A stretch of 64,000 bases of DNA, from positions 8,879,451 through 8,943,450 of the forward strand of contig NC_084728.1 in NCBI RefSeq assembly GCF_033807575.1, read 5' to 3'. Source of the stretch: Cydia pomonella (lineage: Eukaryota; Arthropoda; Insecta; Lepidoptera; Tortricidae). Below, in pieces: positions 11,830-21,829 of this stretch (within the stretch, counting starts at the first letter, position 1; every line of letters begins with the position of its first letter). The translations under genes were made by a program, and so were the position numbers. The notes below the pieces were generated by a model that had not been told where the DNA came from, did no database searches, and saw nothing but the letters and a program-made list of their open reading frames with translations.

Positions 11830-12286
11830 CGACGACCGGTCTGGCGTAGTGGGTAGTGAGTAGTGACCCTGCCTATGAAGCCGATAGTCCTGGTTCCAAT
11901 CCCGTTAAGGCAATTTATTTGTGTGATAAATAAATAAATATTATAGGGACATTCTTACACAAATTGACTAAGTCCCACGGTAAGCTCAAGAAGGCTTGTA
12001 TTGTGGGTACTCAGACAACGATATATATATATATACTTAAATACATAGAAAACATCTGACTCAGGAACAAATACCTGTGCTTATTACACAAAACATGCCC
12101 TTACCGGGATTCGAACCCAGGACCATCGGCTTCATAGGCAGAGTCACCACCCACTAGGCCAGACCGGTAGTCAATGTCAGTTGTGATGAGCACAGATATT
12201 TTGTTCTTGAGCCATAACTATTTTCTTTTTATTTAAGTATACACAACACAAGCTTTACTGTACCGCTTAGTTAATTTGCTATAATA
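11830..12286 (+). mobile_element. SINE family A, outer copy of a nest
   Basis: The tRNA-like head (GACGACCGGTCTGGC) is at 11830-11927 and the rest of the body (GTGATGAGCACAGATATT onwards) resumes at about 12182. The copy has been split by another family-A SINE in the opposite orientation. The head carries an extra GTAGTGA duplication. Confidence 0.75.
11928..12172 (-). mobile_element. SINE family A, inserted within another SINE
   Basis: This reversed copy runs from the AT-rich tail (AAATAAATAAATATT) to the head, ending GACCGGTAGTC. A GTGAT word lies on both sides of the insert, so a short target duplication is likely, although its ends are imprecise. Confidence 0.75.
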
Positions 12287-12667
12287 TTAAATGTGCAATA
12301 ACATTTTTTTAAATATAAAGACATCAAAAACGTTTCAAAACTGACAAAAGTAAGTATCAATTTCAAAACGCACTTACCCAGGATCAAATATGCACTAAAA
12401 TTAAAAAAAAAATTATACCCACATAAACCTGGATGAACATTTAAACACGGAAAGTATCCAGTAATTTTATTACGTAATTAACTTTTTTGGCTAATTACTA
12501 AAAGCAGATGTGAAATTCTTGAAGGAGTTTAGTCCAATCAAAGGGATGTCTTATTATAAAAAAATGATATCCGTGGATTGAAGGAAAGTGGTTAAATAAT
12601 TTTTGAAATACTTGATACTGACTGACTCGACAGTTACAAAAGGGCTATCGCAATGAAATTAATTTTT

Positions 12668-12897
12668 TTACAGTAGATATGGTGCTACTTTTCCGCACTA
12701 GTGCGTAAATTAGCACATTATTTAACTATGACGAAACTTTAAAGAGCCATATGTACTGAAAAACGTTGTACGATACACGTGCGAATAGGTGATTCGCAAC
12801 TCGTGTCGATTTAGAACACTCACTTCGGTCGTGTTTTAATTCATCGCCACTCGTTACGAATTTCCTATTTTTCGCACTTGTATCGTAAATAACTATT
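12668..12897. repeat. Unit AB hairpin element
   Basis: Same arrangement as 5893-6120: an ACAGTAGATATGGTGCTAC module followed by a GTACGATACACGTGCG...CGCACTTGTATCGTA module. It is more diverged than the tandem copies at 35.6 kb. Confidence 0.65.
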
Positions 12898-13016
12898 ACA
12901 ATAGATATGGTGCTACTTTACCGCACTAATGCGTGCACTTTACGTATTAGGCTATGTCGATATTTATCGCCACTTTTCATATTTTTCGCATTTAAGTATA
13001 TCGTAATGTACTATTT
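12898..13016. repeat. Partial unit AB hairpin element
   Basis: A second, internally deleted copy directly follows the first: ATAGATATGGTGCTACTTTA at the start, TATCGTAATGTACTATTTT at the end. Confidence 0.55.
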
Positions 13017-13018
13017 TA

Positions 13019-13254
13019 CAAGCTTTTATATGTACCCACTTCCCGGTTCCCGATGAAGTGGAAAATTAGCATACATATGTTAATAATAATATATATATTA
13101 TTGTAACATCGAGATGATCTGATGAAGGAGACAGGTGGTGGCCATAGGAACTCTGTAGTAAAACAACGCAACCTGATTGTGTATGGGGTTTTTAGAATTA
13201 TCTCGATGATTAGTTGTCTGTGGAAAGAAAATTATAGTCAGCGATAAAAGCTTG
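13019..13254. repeat. TA-flanked MITE with CAAGCTTTTAT ends
   Basis: The ends are CAAGCTTTTAT and ATAAAAGCTTG, each flanked by TA (13017-13018 and 13255-13256). The body includes ACTTCCCGGTTCC and CATCGAGATGATCTGATGA. A reversed copy of 293 bp is at 57866-58158 and a fragment at 56945-57070. This is consistent with a Tc1/mariner-like non-autonomous element. Confidence 0.65.
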
Positions 13255-13534
13255 TACCAAAAATGAAATTTTTGCTAAAAACTTATTTTATAGTGAAGGT
13301 GACAGTTGACTGGAGTATAACTTAAAAAGCTCTATCGTTACAAAGATATAGGGGCAGCGGGTAAATAATACAATGTTTTTTAACAGCTATTTAACCTTTA
13401 TCGATGTTTAATTCCAATTTACAATGCTTCATGCCGATTGGTTGGTACAATCGCGGAGCAAAATGTTAGTAGCTATATTACATTGTATATTTACAATAAC
13501 AATATACATAATGGATATATACCGGGGATTACTA

Positions 13535-13692
13535 TAGCTAGCTTAAATCTAAAATAGGCCCTTGAGGCATTGTGTCAAGGATGCTGGCATTTCCTCGTTG
13601 TATCGCAATGCTGATACGTTGTGCGAGGAAGCTGTCAGCTCTTCGGTCACCAGTTACGTCAACCAGACGCTAGTTGGTTATATGTAACAGAG
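13535..13692 (-). pseudogene. LINE ORF 3'-terminal remnant
   Basis: On the minus strand it matches the tail seen at 1873, 40710 and 49313 (GTCTGGTTGACGTAACTGGT, then CTTCCTCGCACAACGTATCA and GGGCCTATTTTAGATTTAAG). The frame is broken. Confidence 0.55.
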
Positions 13693-13844
13693 CTCAGATC
13701 GGAAACCATTTTATTTTTCATTGAATTTTTTTTAGCATTATTACCATACTGGGTGAACTAAAACTATATGAGACGTTGACGTAATGTGCATCCGCAAAAA
13801 ATAATATTCTTAAACTAGTACAAAATGTATCAAACATTTATTAT

Positions 13845-14112
13845 TATTATTTCTTTATTTCAGGCCAGTTTGTCCAGGGTTTGTTAGTTATATACAGACT
13901 TACAAAACTAGTGTTAGTACATCTTAACCTAGGTCTCACAGCTTTTTTGGGGTCTTGGTACACAGGACGATGGGCAGACGCCCAGTGACTAAAAAATGTA
14001 CAATCCCATCTCTCCGCTATACCAGCAAGCTTGTGCTACCCCACAGGCGACACATTTGAGAGGCGATTCTTTCCTCATTATTGCATGAAAATCGTCCATT
14101 AAAAGAACGAGT
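13845..14112 (-). repeat. Possible LINE 3' end
   Basis: Read on the minus strand, the stretch ends GGACAAACTGGCCTGAAATA followed by an AATAATAATAA tail, as in a retrotransposed 3' end. No coding segment is recognised. Confidence 0.35.
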
Positions 14113-14119
14113 TAACCGA

Positions 14120-15695
14120 CAGTAAATACAAGTATACATAAAACCTTTTTTAGAGAATAATGTGTAAGTAGATAAGATCGTTAATTGACTGGAAAGTTAT
14201 GCTACTGTTCTGAATTGTTTTTGTCTAAATATATGTATAAAGTGTGAGTTTTTGTTGGTGACTGATCGAAACCGGATTTTTTGCCGAAACCGAAAGTTCG
14301 GTATTGCTCTAGTTTCGGACGAAACCGAACCGTCGACACAGTTTTTGTCCAATATGTGACGCATTGGGTAAATATGTCAGTGAATTTTGTTATAAATCTT
14401 AAATTGTGTAAGCATATATTCTCCGTTAGTCAGTTGCATACAAAATTTCCGCTGAAATTTTTCAAGTTTCGATAATTCAATGTTATACTCACTGAGCCAA
14501 GGGAGTAAGTAGGTATGTATGTTCCATTTTTTACAAAATAAAAAAATTAGTTTTAGCGAAAAAATGTATTTATTGTACAAATAAATAATCATTTATAAGT
14601 AGTTTTTAACCTTTGCCTGCATGCCTGTTCGCAGCAAGGGCGCCGCTACCGGTGGTCATTAAATTCCCATAAATTAAACGCAGGACGACATCTGGCGATT
14701 CAGGTTCATACATACATATAAATTTGAATTAAGCCGCCGAAGTGTTAAGTTGTCTAGAATATGATTGCTTCATTTGCTTCATTTTGTGTAATTGATTCAA
14801 TTTGAAGTTTTATTTGAATGTATAATGCTTAGTTAGTTACGAATATTAATAGAGATTTTAGGTTTTAGCTTTAATAATTATTACTAACAAATTTGTGGAT
14901 CTTGTTGTCTGAATAAAAAGACGTAAATAAATAAATAAAAAATGCCTTTTTTTTTCTAAAAGTTTTATAGGAGAAATTAACATAAAATAAATGCTTCACC
15001 AAAAATTATAACGATTATTTCTTTGTGTATTATTAATTTATATTTTTTTATGGTATGCATTCAACTTAAATACGGTAAGCTAGTGACTAAAGCCAAAGTT
15101 TTTTTTTCAAATGCTAGATTTCTGTCATATAATGATGTAAATGGGAGAATCAACTTTTTAGCGTCACTCGTTGCCATGGTTACGATTAGTTGTCCAGGGG
15201 ACAAAAGTTCATTGAAATACTGATTTTATGGTACTTAAATGTATTAAACTTGCGTTTTTGTGGTCGTTATAACCAATGTCCATAATGGGCCCCCTACTAA
15301 GCATGTTAATAGAACGGCATACAACGTCTCTTCAAACAAACTGTGCCACTGTTGTCCCTTGGACAACGGGACAGGATAACAAAACAAAAAATGTTGTTTC
15401 ACCCAAATATGATCATATTTTTAAGAATATACCTATTATAATTTATGATACACATATAAGTTAATATATTCATCTACCCATATGATTTACAAATTTTTAG
15501 TATGTCCTACGCATTACAATTTATCGCCATGAATACCATTCGCTAGTTTAAATGCTAATTTTTATGTCGTTAATTTTTATTGGCTATTTTTTTATTACTT
15601 AATATGCTATCAAAGTAGTACAGCCACGTCTGAAGATATCGACATGGACATAGTACAAACATGTATACACAACCCTATTGTCCATATATTAAAAA
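14120..15695. other. Unassigned AT-rich sequence
   Basis: About 1.6 kb without a recognisable element. Frames at 14281-14475, 15023-15223 and 15276-15464 are short and motif-free. Confidence 0.4.
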
Positions 15696-15699
15696 AATT

Positions 15700-15927
15700 A
15701 ATAAATATTATATGACATTATTACACAAATTGACTAAGTCCCACAGTAAGCTCAATAAGGCTTGTGTTGTGGGTACTTAGACAACGATATATATAATATA
15801 TAAATATTTATAAATACTTAAATACATACAAAACACTCATGACTCAGGAACAAATATCCATGCTCATCACACGAATAAATGCCCTTACCAGGATTTGAAC
15901 CCGGGACCATCGGCTTCATAGGCAGGG
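15700..15927 (-). mobile_element. SINE family A (part 1), split by the copia element
   Basis: The reversed SINE runs from its AT-rich tail through the B box (GGATTTGAACC in reverse, 15891-15901) to GGCAGGG. The head continues at 20406-20437 on the far side of the LTR element. Confidence 0.85.
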
Positions 15928-16112
15928 TGTTAAATGTTCATTCTTAATTTCGAATATCGCGCCTTATTTAAATCCGTCTCGCACTTGACGGTTCTTACGT
16001 CAGTGTCACTTCCTATTCTTGTACTCCGTGACACGTGTTTTTCGAGTGTGCTTTTTGCTTAAAATTAAAGTAATCTTTACTAGATTCCCGTTAATTTTCG
16101 TTTCATTTATCA
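15928..16112 (+). repeat. 5' LTR
   Basis: 185 bp from TGTTAAATG to TTTATCA, identical to the 3' LTR by base-by-base comparison. It should hold the promoter and the start of the RNA. I see no canonical TATAAA in a convincing position. Confidence 0.95.
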
Positions 16113-16126
16113 GGTTAAGGGCCCAG
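16113..16126 (+). promoter_or_regulatory. Primer-binding site (initiator tRNA-Met internal region)
   Basis: Directly after the 5' LTR is GGTTAAGGGCCCAG. From known biology, Drosophila copia primes with an internal, anticodon-arm fragment of initiator tRNA-Met, whose complement reads GGTTATGGGCCCAG. The match here is 13 of 14, with the difference opposite the anticodon. No match to a tRNA 3' end is visible, which supports half-tRNA priming. Confidence 0.75.
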
Positions 16127-16277
16127 TAAAGCCTAGAAAAGAAGGCAGTGCAAAAACTCTTAGTGCATAAGTGTAAAAATGTGTACATTAAATTGACTAG
16201 AAAAGTTTCATGACATTGCAAATTGTTTTCCGTCAAAAAGTGTTTGTTCGTTTGTGTTTTCCAAAAACTATTGAAAA

Positions 16278-16601
16278 ATGGCATCAAATAATCAAATGGC
16301 ATTAATTGAAAAACTAACCGGCCGTGATAATTATGCTACATGGCGATTTGCGGTAAAAACTTACCTTCAACATGAAGAGTTGTGGGATTGCGTTGAACCG
16401 GCTGAAGACGCTCAAATAGATTCAAAACGAGACACAAAAGCAAAAACAAAGATAATTCTGCTAGTGATCCTACAAATTATGTACATATTCAAGAGGCCGG
16501 CACCGCCAAAGAAGTATGGGAGAAGTTGTCAAAAGCGTTCGACGACTCTGGGCTGTCACGCCGCGTCGGCTTACTGCGAGACCTCTGTAATACCTCGTTA
16601 A
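16278..16601 (+). pseudogene. copia gag, N-terminal part (frameshifted)
   Basis: The frame opens at ATG 16278 after a leader of about 165 bases and encodes the start of a copia-type gag, with LIEKLTGRDNYATWRF near residue 10 and YLQHEELWDCVE after it. Homology stops at about 16460, where one base is missing and the true gag frame moves to the next frame, which continues in the 16526-19336 ORF. Residues after the break up to the stop at 16601 are out of frame. Gag forms the virus-like particle that packages the element RNA. The missing base may be a real mutation or an assembly indel. Confidence 0.85.
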
Positions 16602-19336
16602 CCGGATGTCAAAATGTAGAAGAATATGTGAGCAAAATTATGAATACTGCCCATAAGCTCCGGAACATAGGCTTCACGGTAGATGATGAATGGCTCGGGA
16701 CATTGCTACTCTCCGGTCTACCTGAGTTTTACCAGCCTATGATCATAGCTATTGAAAGCTCTGGCATGAAAATAACCTCAGATTCTGTGAAAGCAAAATT
16801 ATTGCAAGATGTTAGATGTACCGAGACTGATTCTTCAGTATTTGTTGCTAGCAAGAAGTTGCACAGAAGCCACACGAAGCAGTCTAAAGGGCCAAGATGC
16901 TATTCCTGTAATAAATATGGTCATAAAAGCCCCGAGTGCAAGGAGAAGCCAAGGGATACACAGCGTCATAAGCCAAGCAGTGCATCATATGCTGCAGTGT
17001 TTATAGCTACATCAAGTCAAGATGATGTGTGGTTTATAGATTCAGGAGCATCGTATCATCTTACGAAGCACAGAAATTTGCTAATGAATGTAACAACCCC
17101 TCCGATAAATAATATAAAGGTTGCTAACAAAGAAGTCTTATCTGTGCATGGCTCAGGACAAGTAACTTTAGACACATACAATGATAAAGGTAAAGAAAAC
17201 AAGCTGCTCTTTACAAATGTGCTGTATTGTCCTGATCTTGCTAACAATCTCCTGTCAGTTAGTGAGATTGCAAAAACTGGTGGCAAAGTAAATTTTGATA
17301 GCAAAGGCTGTGCTATTATAAACAATAGAGGTCAGATAGTAGCAACAGGCACGCGTATCAACAACATGTACCGGCTAGATATACCTGGAAAAGGCTATGC
17401 ATGCATGTCTGATGTTGATGAACAAGAAGATACTTATTTGTGGCACCAGAGAATGGGACATCTTAACTTTCAGAGTCTAAAGAAAATGACAGAAAACACT
17501 GATCATGTAATTTTCTCGGCAAAGACAGAAAATCTGACATGCATAACATGCCAAGAAGGTAAACAGACCCGATTACCTTTTAAAAGTGAAGGCCCCAAAG
17601 CTAAAAGTTTACTTACAGTAGTTCACTCAGATTTATGTGGACCTATGGAAACTCCTTCGCTCGGTGGAGCCAAATATTTCATTACATTTATTGATGACTA
17701 CTCAAAGAAAGTGTATGTGTACTTTCTCAGGAACAAGTCAGAAGCTCTAGAAAAATTTAAAGAATTCAGAAATGAAGTTGAGAACCAGCTCAATGTCAGG
17801 ATCAAGGTGATCCGTACCGATGGTGGAACCGAATATGTTAACAAGACATTCTCTGACTACTTAAAAGGTGCAGGTATCATACACCAAACAACCACACCAT
17901 ATAGCCCCGAGAGCAACGGATTATCAGAAAGGATGAATAGAAGCCTTGTGGAACGAGCAAGATGTATGCTTCAGAATGCCAACTTACCAAAGAAATATTG
18001 GGCTGATGCAGTCCACACCGCTGCTTATGTGATCAACCGCTCTCCAACTAGGTCTTTATCATTCAAAAATCCTGAAGAAATGTGGTCTGGACATAAGCCG
18101 AATGTGAAACACATGCGCATATTTGGCTGTGAAGCTATGGTCCACCTGCCCAAGGAGAAACGTAAGAAGTGGGACCCTAAAGCACACAAAATGATCTTCA
18201 TTGGATATTGTGATCATACTAAGGGCTACCGTTTTATAATACCTGAGACCACTACAGTAATAAGAAGCAGAGATGCTATATTTCTAGAGTCTACTGTGAA
18301 AAGAAATTATGTTCCAGTTGAAATTTCTTCAAGTGACCCGGCAGAAAATAATAATATTCAGGATGAATCAAATGAAAGTATCAGTGACACAGATGTCACA
18401 AGTCTAGACAGCTCATATGATACAGTATGTGAAAACAGGACTACCTCGGACAGTGATTATGTACCTGATACAACTCTGGATATAACTGCAGTCAAAAAGA
18501 TGGAGCTGAGACCTAGAAAGAATATGGCTACTAAAAAGTCAGAAGAAAATACTTACCTGTGCTATGATGCAGAACCTATGGAAAATGTTCCTGAAACATA
18601 TAGAGAAGCAATTAACTCACTTGCTGCAGAAAAGTGGAGAAAATCTATAAAAGAAGAATTAGATGCCCATGAGAAAAACAATACCTGGACATTGGTAGAA
18701 AAACCCCCAAATGCCAAAGTTATAGGATGCAAATGGGTGTTCCGAATCAAAGAAGAACCAACTGGTCAGCGTTACAAATCACGCCTGTGCGCTAAAGGAT
18801 TTGCACAGACAGCAGGTATTGATTACCAAGAAACCTTCGCGCCAACTGTAAGGTATGATTCAATTCGGTTATTACTCTCTGTGGCTGTTCAACAGAATCT
18901 CAAAATGGTCCAACTAGATGTCAAGACAGCCTTTCTCTATGGTGAGCTTGAAGAGACTATATACATGACTCCACCACAAGGACTTCCTCATGGAGAAAAT
19001 ATGGTATGTAAACTTAACAAGTCATTATATGGTTTAAAACAAGCGCCACGATGTTGGAACAGCAAATTTGATTCGGTGTTGAAAAAGTTTGGCTTTGTCA
19101 GTAGTAAAGCTGATCAATGTGTTTACATTGGTCAAGTCCATAACAAGAAATGTTATCTATGTCTATATGTTGATGATGGACTATTACTCTCAACTGATGA
19201 ATTAGCTTTAAAAGCAGTAACTAAGGAACTGAATAAAGTATTTAAAATTACAGTTATGGATAAGGTTAGTAATTTGTTGGGATGCAAATTGAAAGGACTA
19301 GTGACTATATATTTATTCACCAGACAAAATATATAG
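16526..19336 (+). CDS. copia gag(C-term)-protease-integrase-RT polyprotein fragment
   Basis: 936 codons; the ATG at 16526 is only the first methionine after the upstream frameshift, not a natural start. Domains in order: gag C-terminus; zinc knuckle CX2CX4HX4C at residues 125-138; aspartic protease WFIDSGAS with D172; GAG-pre-integrase zinc motif (H307, H312, C339, C342); integrase core with D369, D432 and E468, the last two separated by 35 residues as in DDE integrases; then RT with D798 in QLDVKTAF and YVDD at 881-884. All catalytic residues are present. The protein would release itself by proteolysis, integrate cDNA and copy RNA. The frame runs off near 19281, where a single base is missing, so the RT thumb and RNase H lie in another frame. 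Confidence 0.93.
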   Translation: MSKAFDDSGLSRRVGLLRDLCNTSLTGCQNVEEYVSKIMNTAHKLRNIGFTVDDEWLGTLLLSGLPEFYQPMIIAIESSGMKITSDSVKAKLLQDVRCTETDSSVFVASKKLHRSHTKQSKGPRCYSCNKYGHKSPECKEKPRDTQRHKPSSASYAAVFIATSSQDDVWFIDSGASYHLTKHRNLLMNVTTPPINNIKVANKEVLSVHGSGQVTLDTYNDKGKENKLLFTNVLYCPDLANNLLSVSEIAKTGGKVNFDSKGCAIINNRGQIVATGTRINNMYRLDIPGKGYACMSDVDEQEDTYLWHQRMGHLNFQSLKKMTENTDHVIFSAKTENLTCITCQEGKQTRLPFKSEGPKAKSLLTVVHSDLCGPMETPSLGGAKYFITFIDDYSKKVYVYFLRNKSEALEKFKEFRNEVENQLNVRIKVIRTDGGTEYVNKTFSDYLKGAGIIHQTTTPYSPESNGLSERMNRSLVERARCMLQNANLPKKYWADAVHTAAYVINRSPTRSLSFKNPEEMWSGHKPNVKHMRIFGCEAMVHLPKEKRKKWDPKAHKMIFIGYCDHTKGYRFIIPETTTVIRSRDAIFLESTVKRNYVPVEISSSDPAENNNIQDESNESISDTDVTSLDSSYDTVCENRTTSDSDYVPDTTLDITAVKKMELRPRKNMATKKSEENTYLCYDAEPMENVPETYREAINSLAAEKWRKSIKEELDAHEKNNTWTLVEKPPNAKVIGCKWVFRIKEEPTGQRYKSRLCAKGFAQTAGIDYQETFAPTVRYDSIRLLLSVAVQQNLKMVQLDVKTAFLYGELEETIYMTPPQGLPHGENMVCKLNKSLYGLKQAPRCWNSKFDSVLKKFGFVSSKADQCVYIGQVHNKKCYLCLYVDDGLLLSTDELALKAVTKELNKVFKITVMDKVSNLLGCKLKGLVTIYLFTRQNI

Positions 19337-20121
19337 AACAAATGTTGAATAAATTTAATATGCATGACGCTAATCCCAACAGTGTTCCTGTCGACCCTCA
19401 CATGAAGTTGCAAAAGGGAGAAGAAGAGCCTGAGCGGAATCTGCCATACAGAGAAGCAGTGGGATCTCTCATGCACCTGGCAACTGTGAGTCGACCCGAT
19501 ATAACGTTTGCTGTCAATTTGGTGAGTCGATTCCTTAATTGTTACAACCAAATACATTGGAATGCGGTGAAAAGAATTTGTAAATATTTAAAAGACACAA
19601 AAGACTATGGTCTATATTACAAAAATACTAATCAGTCCTCAGAAGTGACTGGTTACAGTGATGCTGACTATGCCAATGACCCAGACTCACGTCGTTCAGT
19701 GACCGGTTATGTTTTTATAAAGAGTGGAGCAGCAATAACTTGGTCCAGTCAAAGACAGCAAACCGTGGCCCTCTCAACAACTGAGGCCGAATTCATGGCT
19801 GCATGCGCAGCTACTAAGGAAGCAATGTGGATCAAACAATTTCTTAGCGACATTGGTGAATATCAACAAGATACTCTGTGTCTTCACTTAGACAATCAAA
19901 GTGCCATTAGTGTTATTAAAAATGTGAATTTTCATAAAAGATGTAAACATATTGAAGTGAAATACTACTTTATTAAGGAAAAGTATCAGCAAAAGATCAT
20001 CTTTTTAAAATATGTTACTAGTGAAAATCAGTATGCTGATATTCTTACCAAAGCTTTGTCAAAAGATAAATTCAATTCTCTTAGATTTAAATTAGGAATG
20101 TGTTCACTTGGATCTACATGA
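19282..20121 (+). pseudogene. copia RT C-terminus and RNase H (frameshifted part)
   Basis: A 279-codon frame continues the polyprotein after the second frameshift. It has the RT tail (IHQTKYIEQML, then LPYREAVGSLMHLA and RPDI) and RNase H motifs: GYSDADYA (D127), STTEAEF (E168), LHLDNQSA (D204) and YADILTKAL near the end. The catalytic acidic residues are intact and the stop at 20121 lies about 100 bases before the 3' LTR, as expected. It cannot be made as part of the polyprotein unless the ribosome shifts frame or the missing base is a sequence error. Confidence 0.9.
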
Positions 20122-20212
20122 CTGTTATTTCTTTAAAATTGTTCTTATGTTGCACTGCTGTTAAGCAGCTATATTGTACTATTGTAATGTTAGTTTGAAA
20201 AGGCTCGAATTC

Positions 20213-20220
20213 AAGGGGAG
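20213..20220 (+). promoter_or_regulatory. Polypurine tract
   Basis: AAGGGGAG directly precedes the 3' LTR, the position where plus-strand DNA synthesis is primed. Confidence 0.75.
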
Positions 20221-20405
20221 TGTTAAATGTTCATTCTTAATTTCGAATATCGCGCCTTATTTAAATCCGTCTCGCACTTGACGGTTCTTACGTCAGTGTC
20301 ACTTCCTATTCTTGTACTCCGTGACACGTGTTTTTCGAGTGTGCTTTTTGCTTAAAATTAAAGTAATCTTTACTAGATTCCCGTTAATTTTCGTTTCATT
20401 TATCA
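20221..20405 (+). repeat. 3' LTR
   Basis: 185 bp, identical to the 5' LTR, ending TTTATCA. It is followed by the CAGGG target duplication. Confidence 0.95.
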
Positions 20406-20437
20406 CAGGGTCACTACCCACAAGGCCGGACCGGTCA
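20406..20437 (-). mobile_element. SINE family A (part 2), head
   Basis: CAGGGTCACTACCCACAAGG and then CCGGACCGGTC is the reversed tRNA-like head with the A box. It rejoins the body at 15927 once the copia element and one target copy are removed. Confidence 0.85.
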
Positions 20438-20439
20438 TT

Positions 20440-21390
20440 AAGTTATTGTATAGGTACATATTTTTGGCACTTTGTCCGTATTGATATTTTCAGACGTGAC
20501 TGTACTAATTGAAATTATGTACTGGCAGCCTATTTGTTTTTAATTTTACTAAAAATATTTAAAAAGTTATAAAGTATATTTTACGAGTATCAGGCATTTG
20601 ATATAAAAAAAAATTGCCAACGATTTTTGGCTTGAAAATATAGCCATAACTAAATGTTTTTCTTTTTTAATCATGTTATAACAACCCACGAACAAAGGAA
20701 ATAAAAATCATTCTCTATTTAAAATATGAGAGACGAAATAAATCTACAGTAACGATAAAGTAAAAAAATACAATTCACATTATCTACGCAAGAAACAAAT
20801 GAAAATTTGATAATATTTCCTTCCCTTTCAGACTATAGCGTAAAAATAGGAAATACAACTATTTTCAAATACAGAACGTTTATATCATGTTTTTTGACAC
20901 ATTTAGACAATATTTAGGCCATTGACAGTCACGGTTACGTAAAACGAACAATTTTGTTGTTTCGCCATACTTTTCCCACTATTACGCTGCATGGTTTAGT
21001 TAATAGACAAAATGGCGGCGTCACGGGCGACACACACGATGATGAAGTTTTATCTTAAGCGTGGAATCGGCCTTACGCGCATCCGTCTGTACTTGGCCTT
21101 AGATTGTCTATGCCACAATGGGTTTTAAAGTGTTTCCCGCGTTGTATTATTGTTTTTTTTTAATGGAAAAAGGGCATGTGCCTGATTCTGTGAATTGAGT
21201 CGTAACTCTAATGTAATTAAACTTTTTCGATGCGTGTATGTATCATACCTACATATTTTTTTGGTAAATAATGTTTAGTAATTTTTAGAAAGTAGATGAT
21301 ATTGAGTTGTATTTTGCCGAAAATACGCTTATAAATTTTGGGTAATCAGAGCTACTTTATAAACATATCTTATACCTTTAAACGAGCAAT
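20440..21390. other. Unassigned AT-rich sequence
   Basis: No recognised gene or repeat. Confidence 0.4.
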
Positions 21391-21411
21391 TCTTGTATAT
21401 ATATATATATT

Positions 21412-21802
21412 TCTGTGATCTCGGAAACGGCTCTAACGATTTCGCTGAAATTTGGTATATGGGGGTTTAAGGGGGTATACAATATATCTAGATTATTATT
21501 ATGTTTGGGAAAAAGCGTGTTTTCGAGTTTTCATGCGTTTTTCTTTCTACGCAGAATATGGTCGCTAATTTCGTGTTGCCGGCCACTGTCCGTCTGGTCC
21601 AGCGGGTTAAGACGCGGACTGCTAAACGAGTGTTACGGGTTCAAATCTCGCCCGGTGACTAACATTAGTTTTTTTTTATATGTTCAAGTTTATATATTAT
21701 TTTTATTGTTTCAGACAAGTTTAATTTAGTAAAAAATGTAGTTAAGATTATCACCTATACACCACCATATACAATAAATAGTTATAACCGAGCAAAGCTC
21801 GG
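21412..21802 (+). mobile_element. Composite repeat with tRNA-like segment (SINE family C)
   Basis: It starts after a TA run with TCTCGGAAACGGCTCTAACG, a motif I associate with lepidopteran repeats. A tRNA-like segment follows at about 21591-21660, with A-box-like TGGTCCAGCGGG and B-box-like GGTTCAAATC, then a T-rich stretch. It appears to end with a perfect hairpin, ACCGAGC-AAA-GCTCGGT (21786-21802). The unusual order, body before promoter, could mean a SINE inserted in another repeat or a Helitron-like carrier with a 3' hairpin. I cannot decide. Confidence 0.5.
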
Positions 21803-21829
21803 TCGCCCAGGCACTTATTTGATTATTTT

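Larger units (their letters stand above)
15928..20405 (+). mobile_element. Ty1/copia LTR retrotransposon, full length
   Basis: The element is 4,478 bp with two identical 185-bp LTRs (TG...CA) flanked by a perfect 5-bp target duplication, CAGGG (15923-15927 and 20406-20410). Between the LTRs come a primer-binding site, gag with a CCHC knuckle, protease, integrase, RT and RNase H, then a purine tract. Integrase before RT is the copia order. Identical LTRs mean recent insertion, since the two LTRs are copied from one template. The single expected polyprotein frame is broken near 16460 and near 19281, one base missing each time. As written the element is not autonomous. It lies inside a SINE, between its A and B boxes. 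Confidence 0.95.

Noticed and set aside
17056..17325. Minus-strand frames inside the copia polyprotein (also 18562-18750, 19153-19557)
   Set aside because: They are antisense shadows of the well-supported plus-strand coding sequence.
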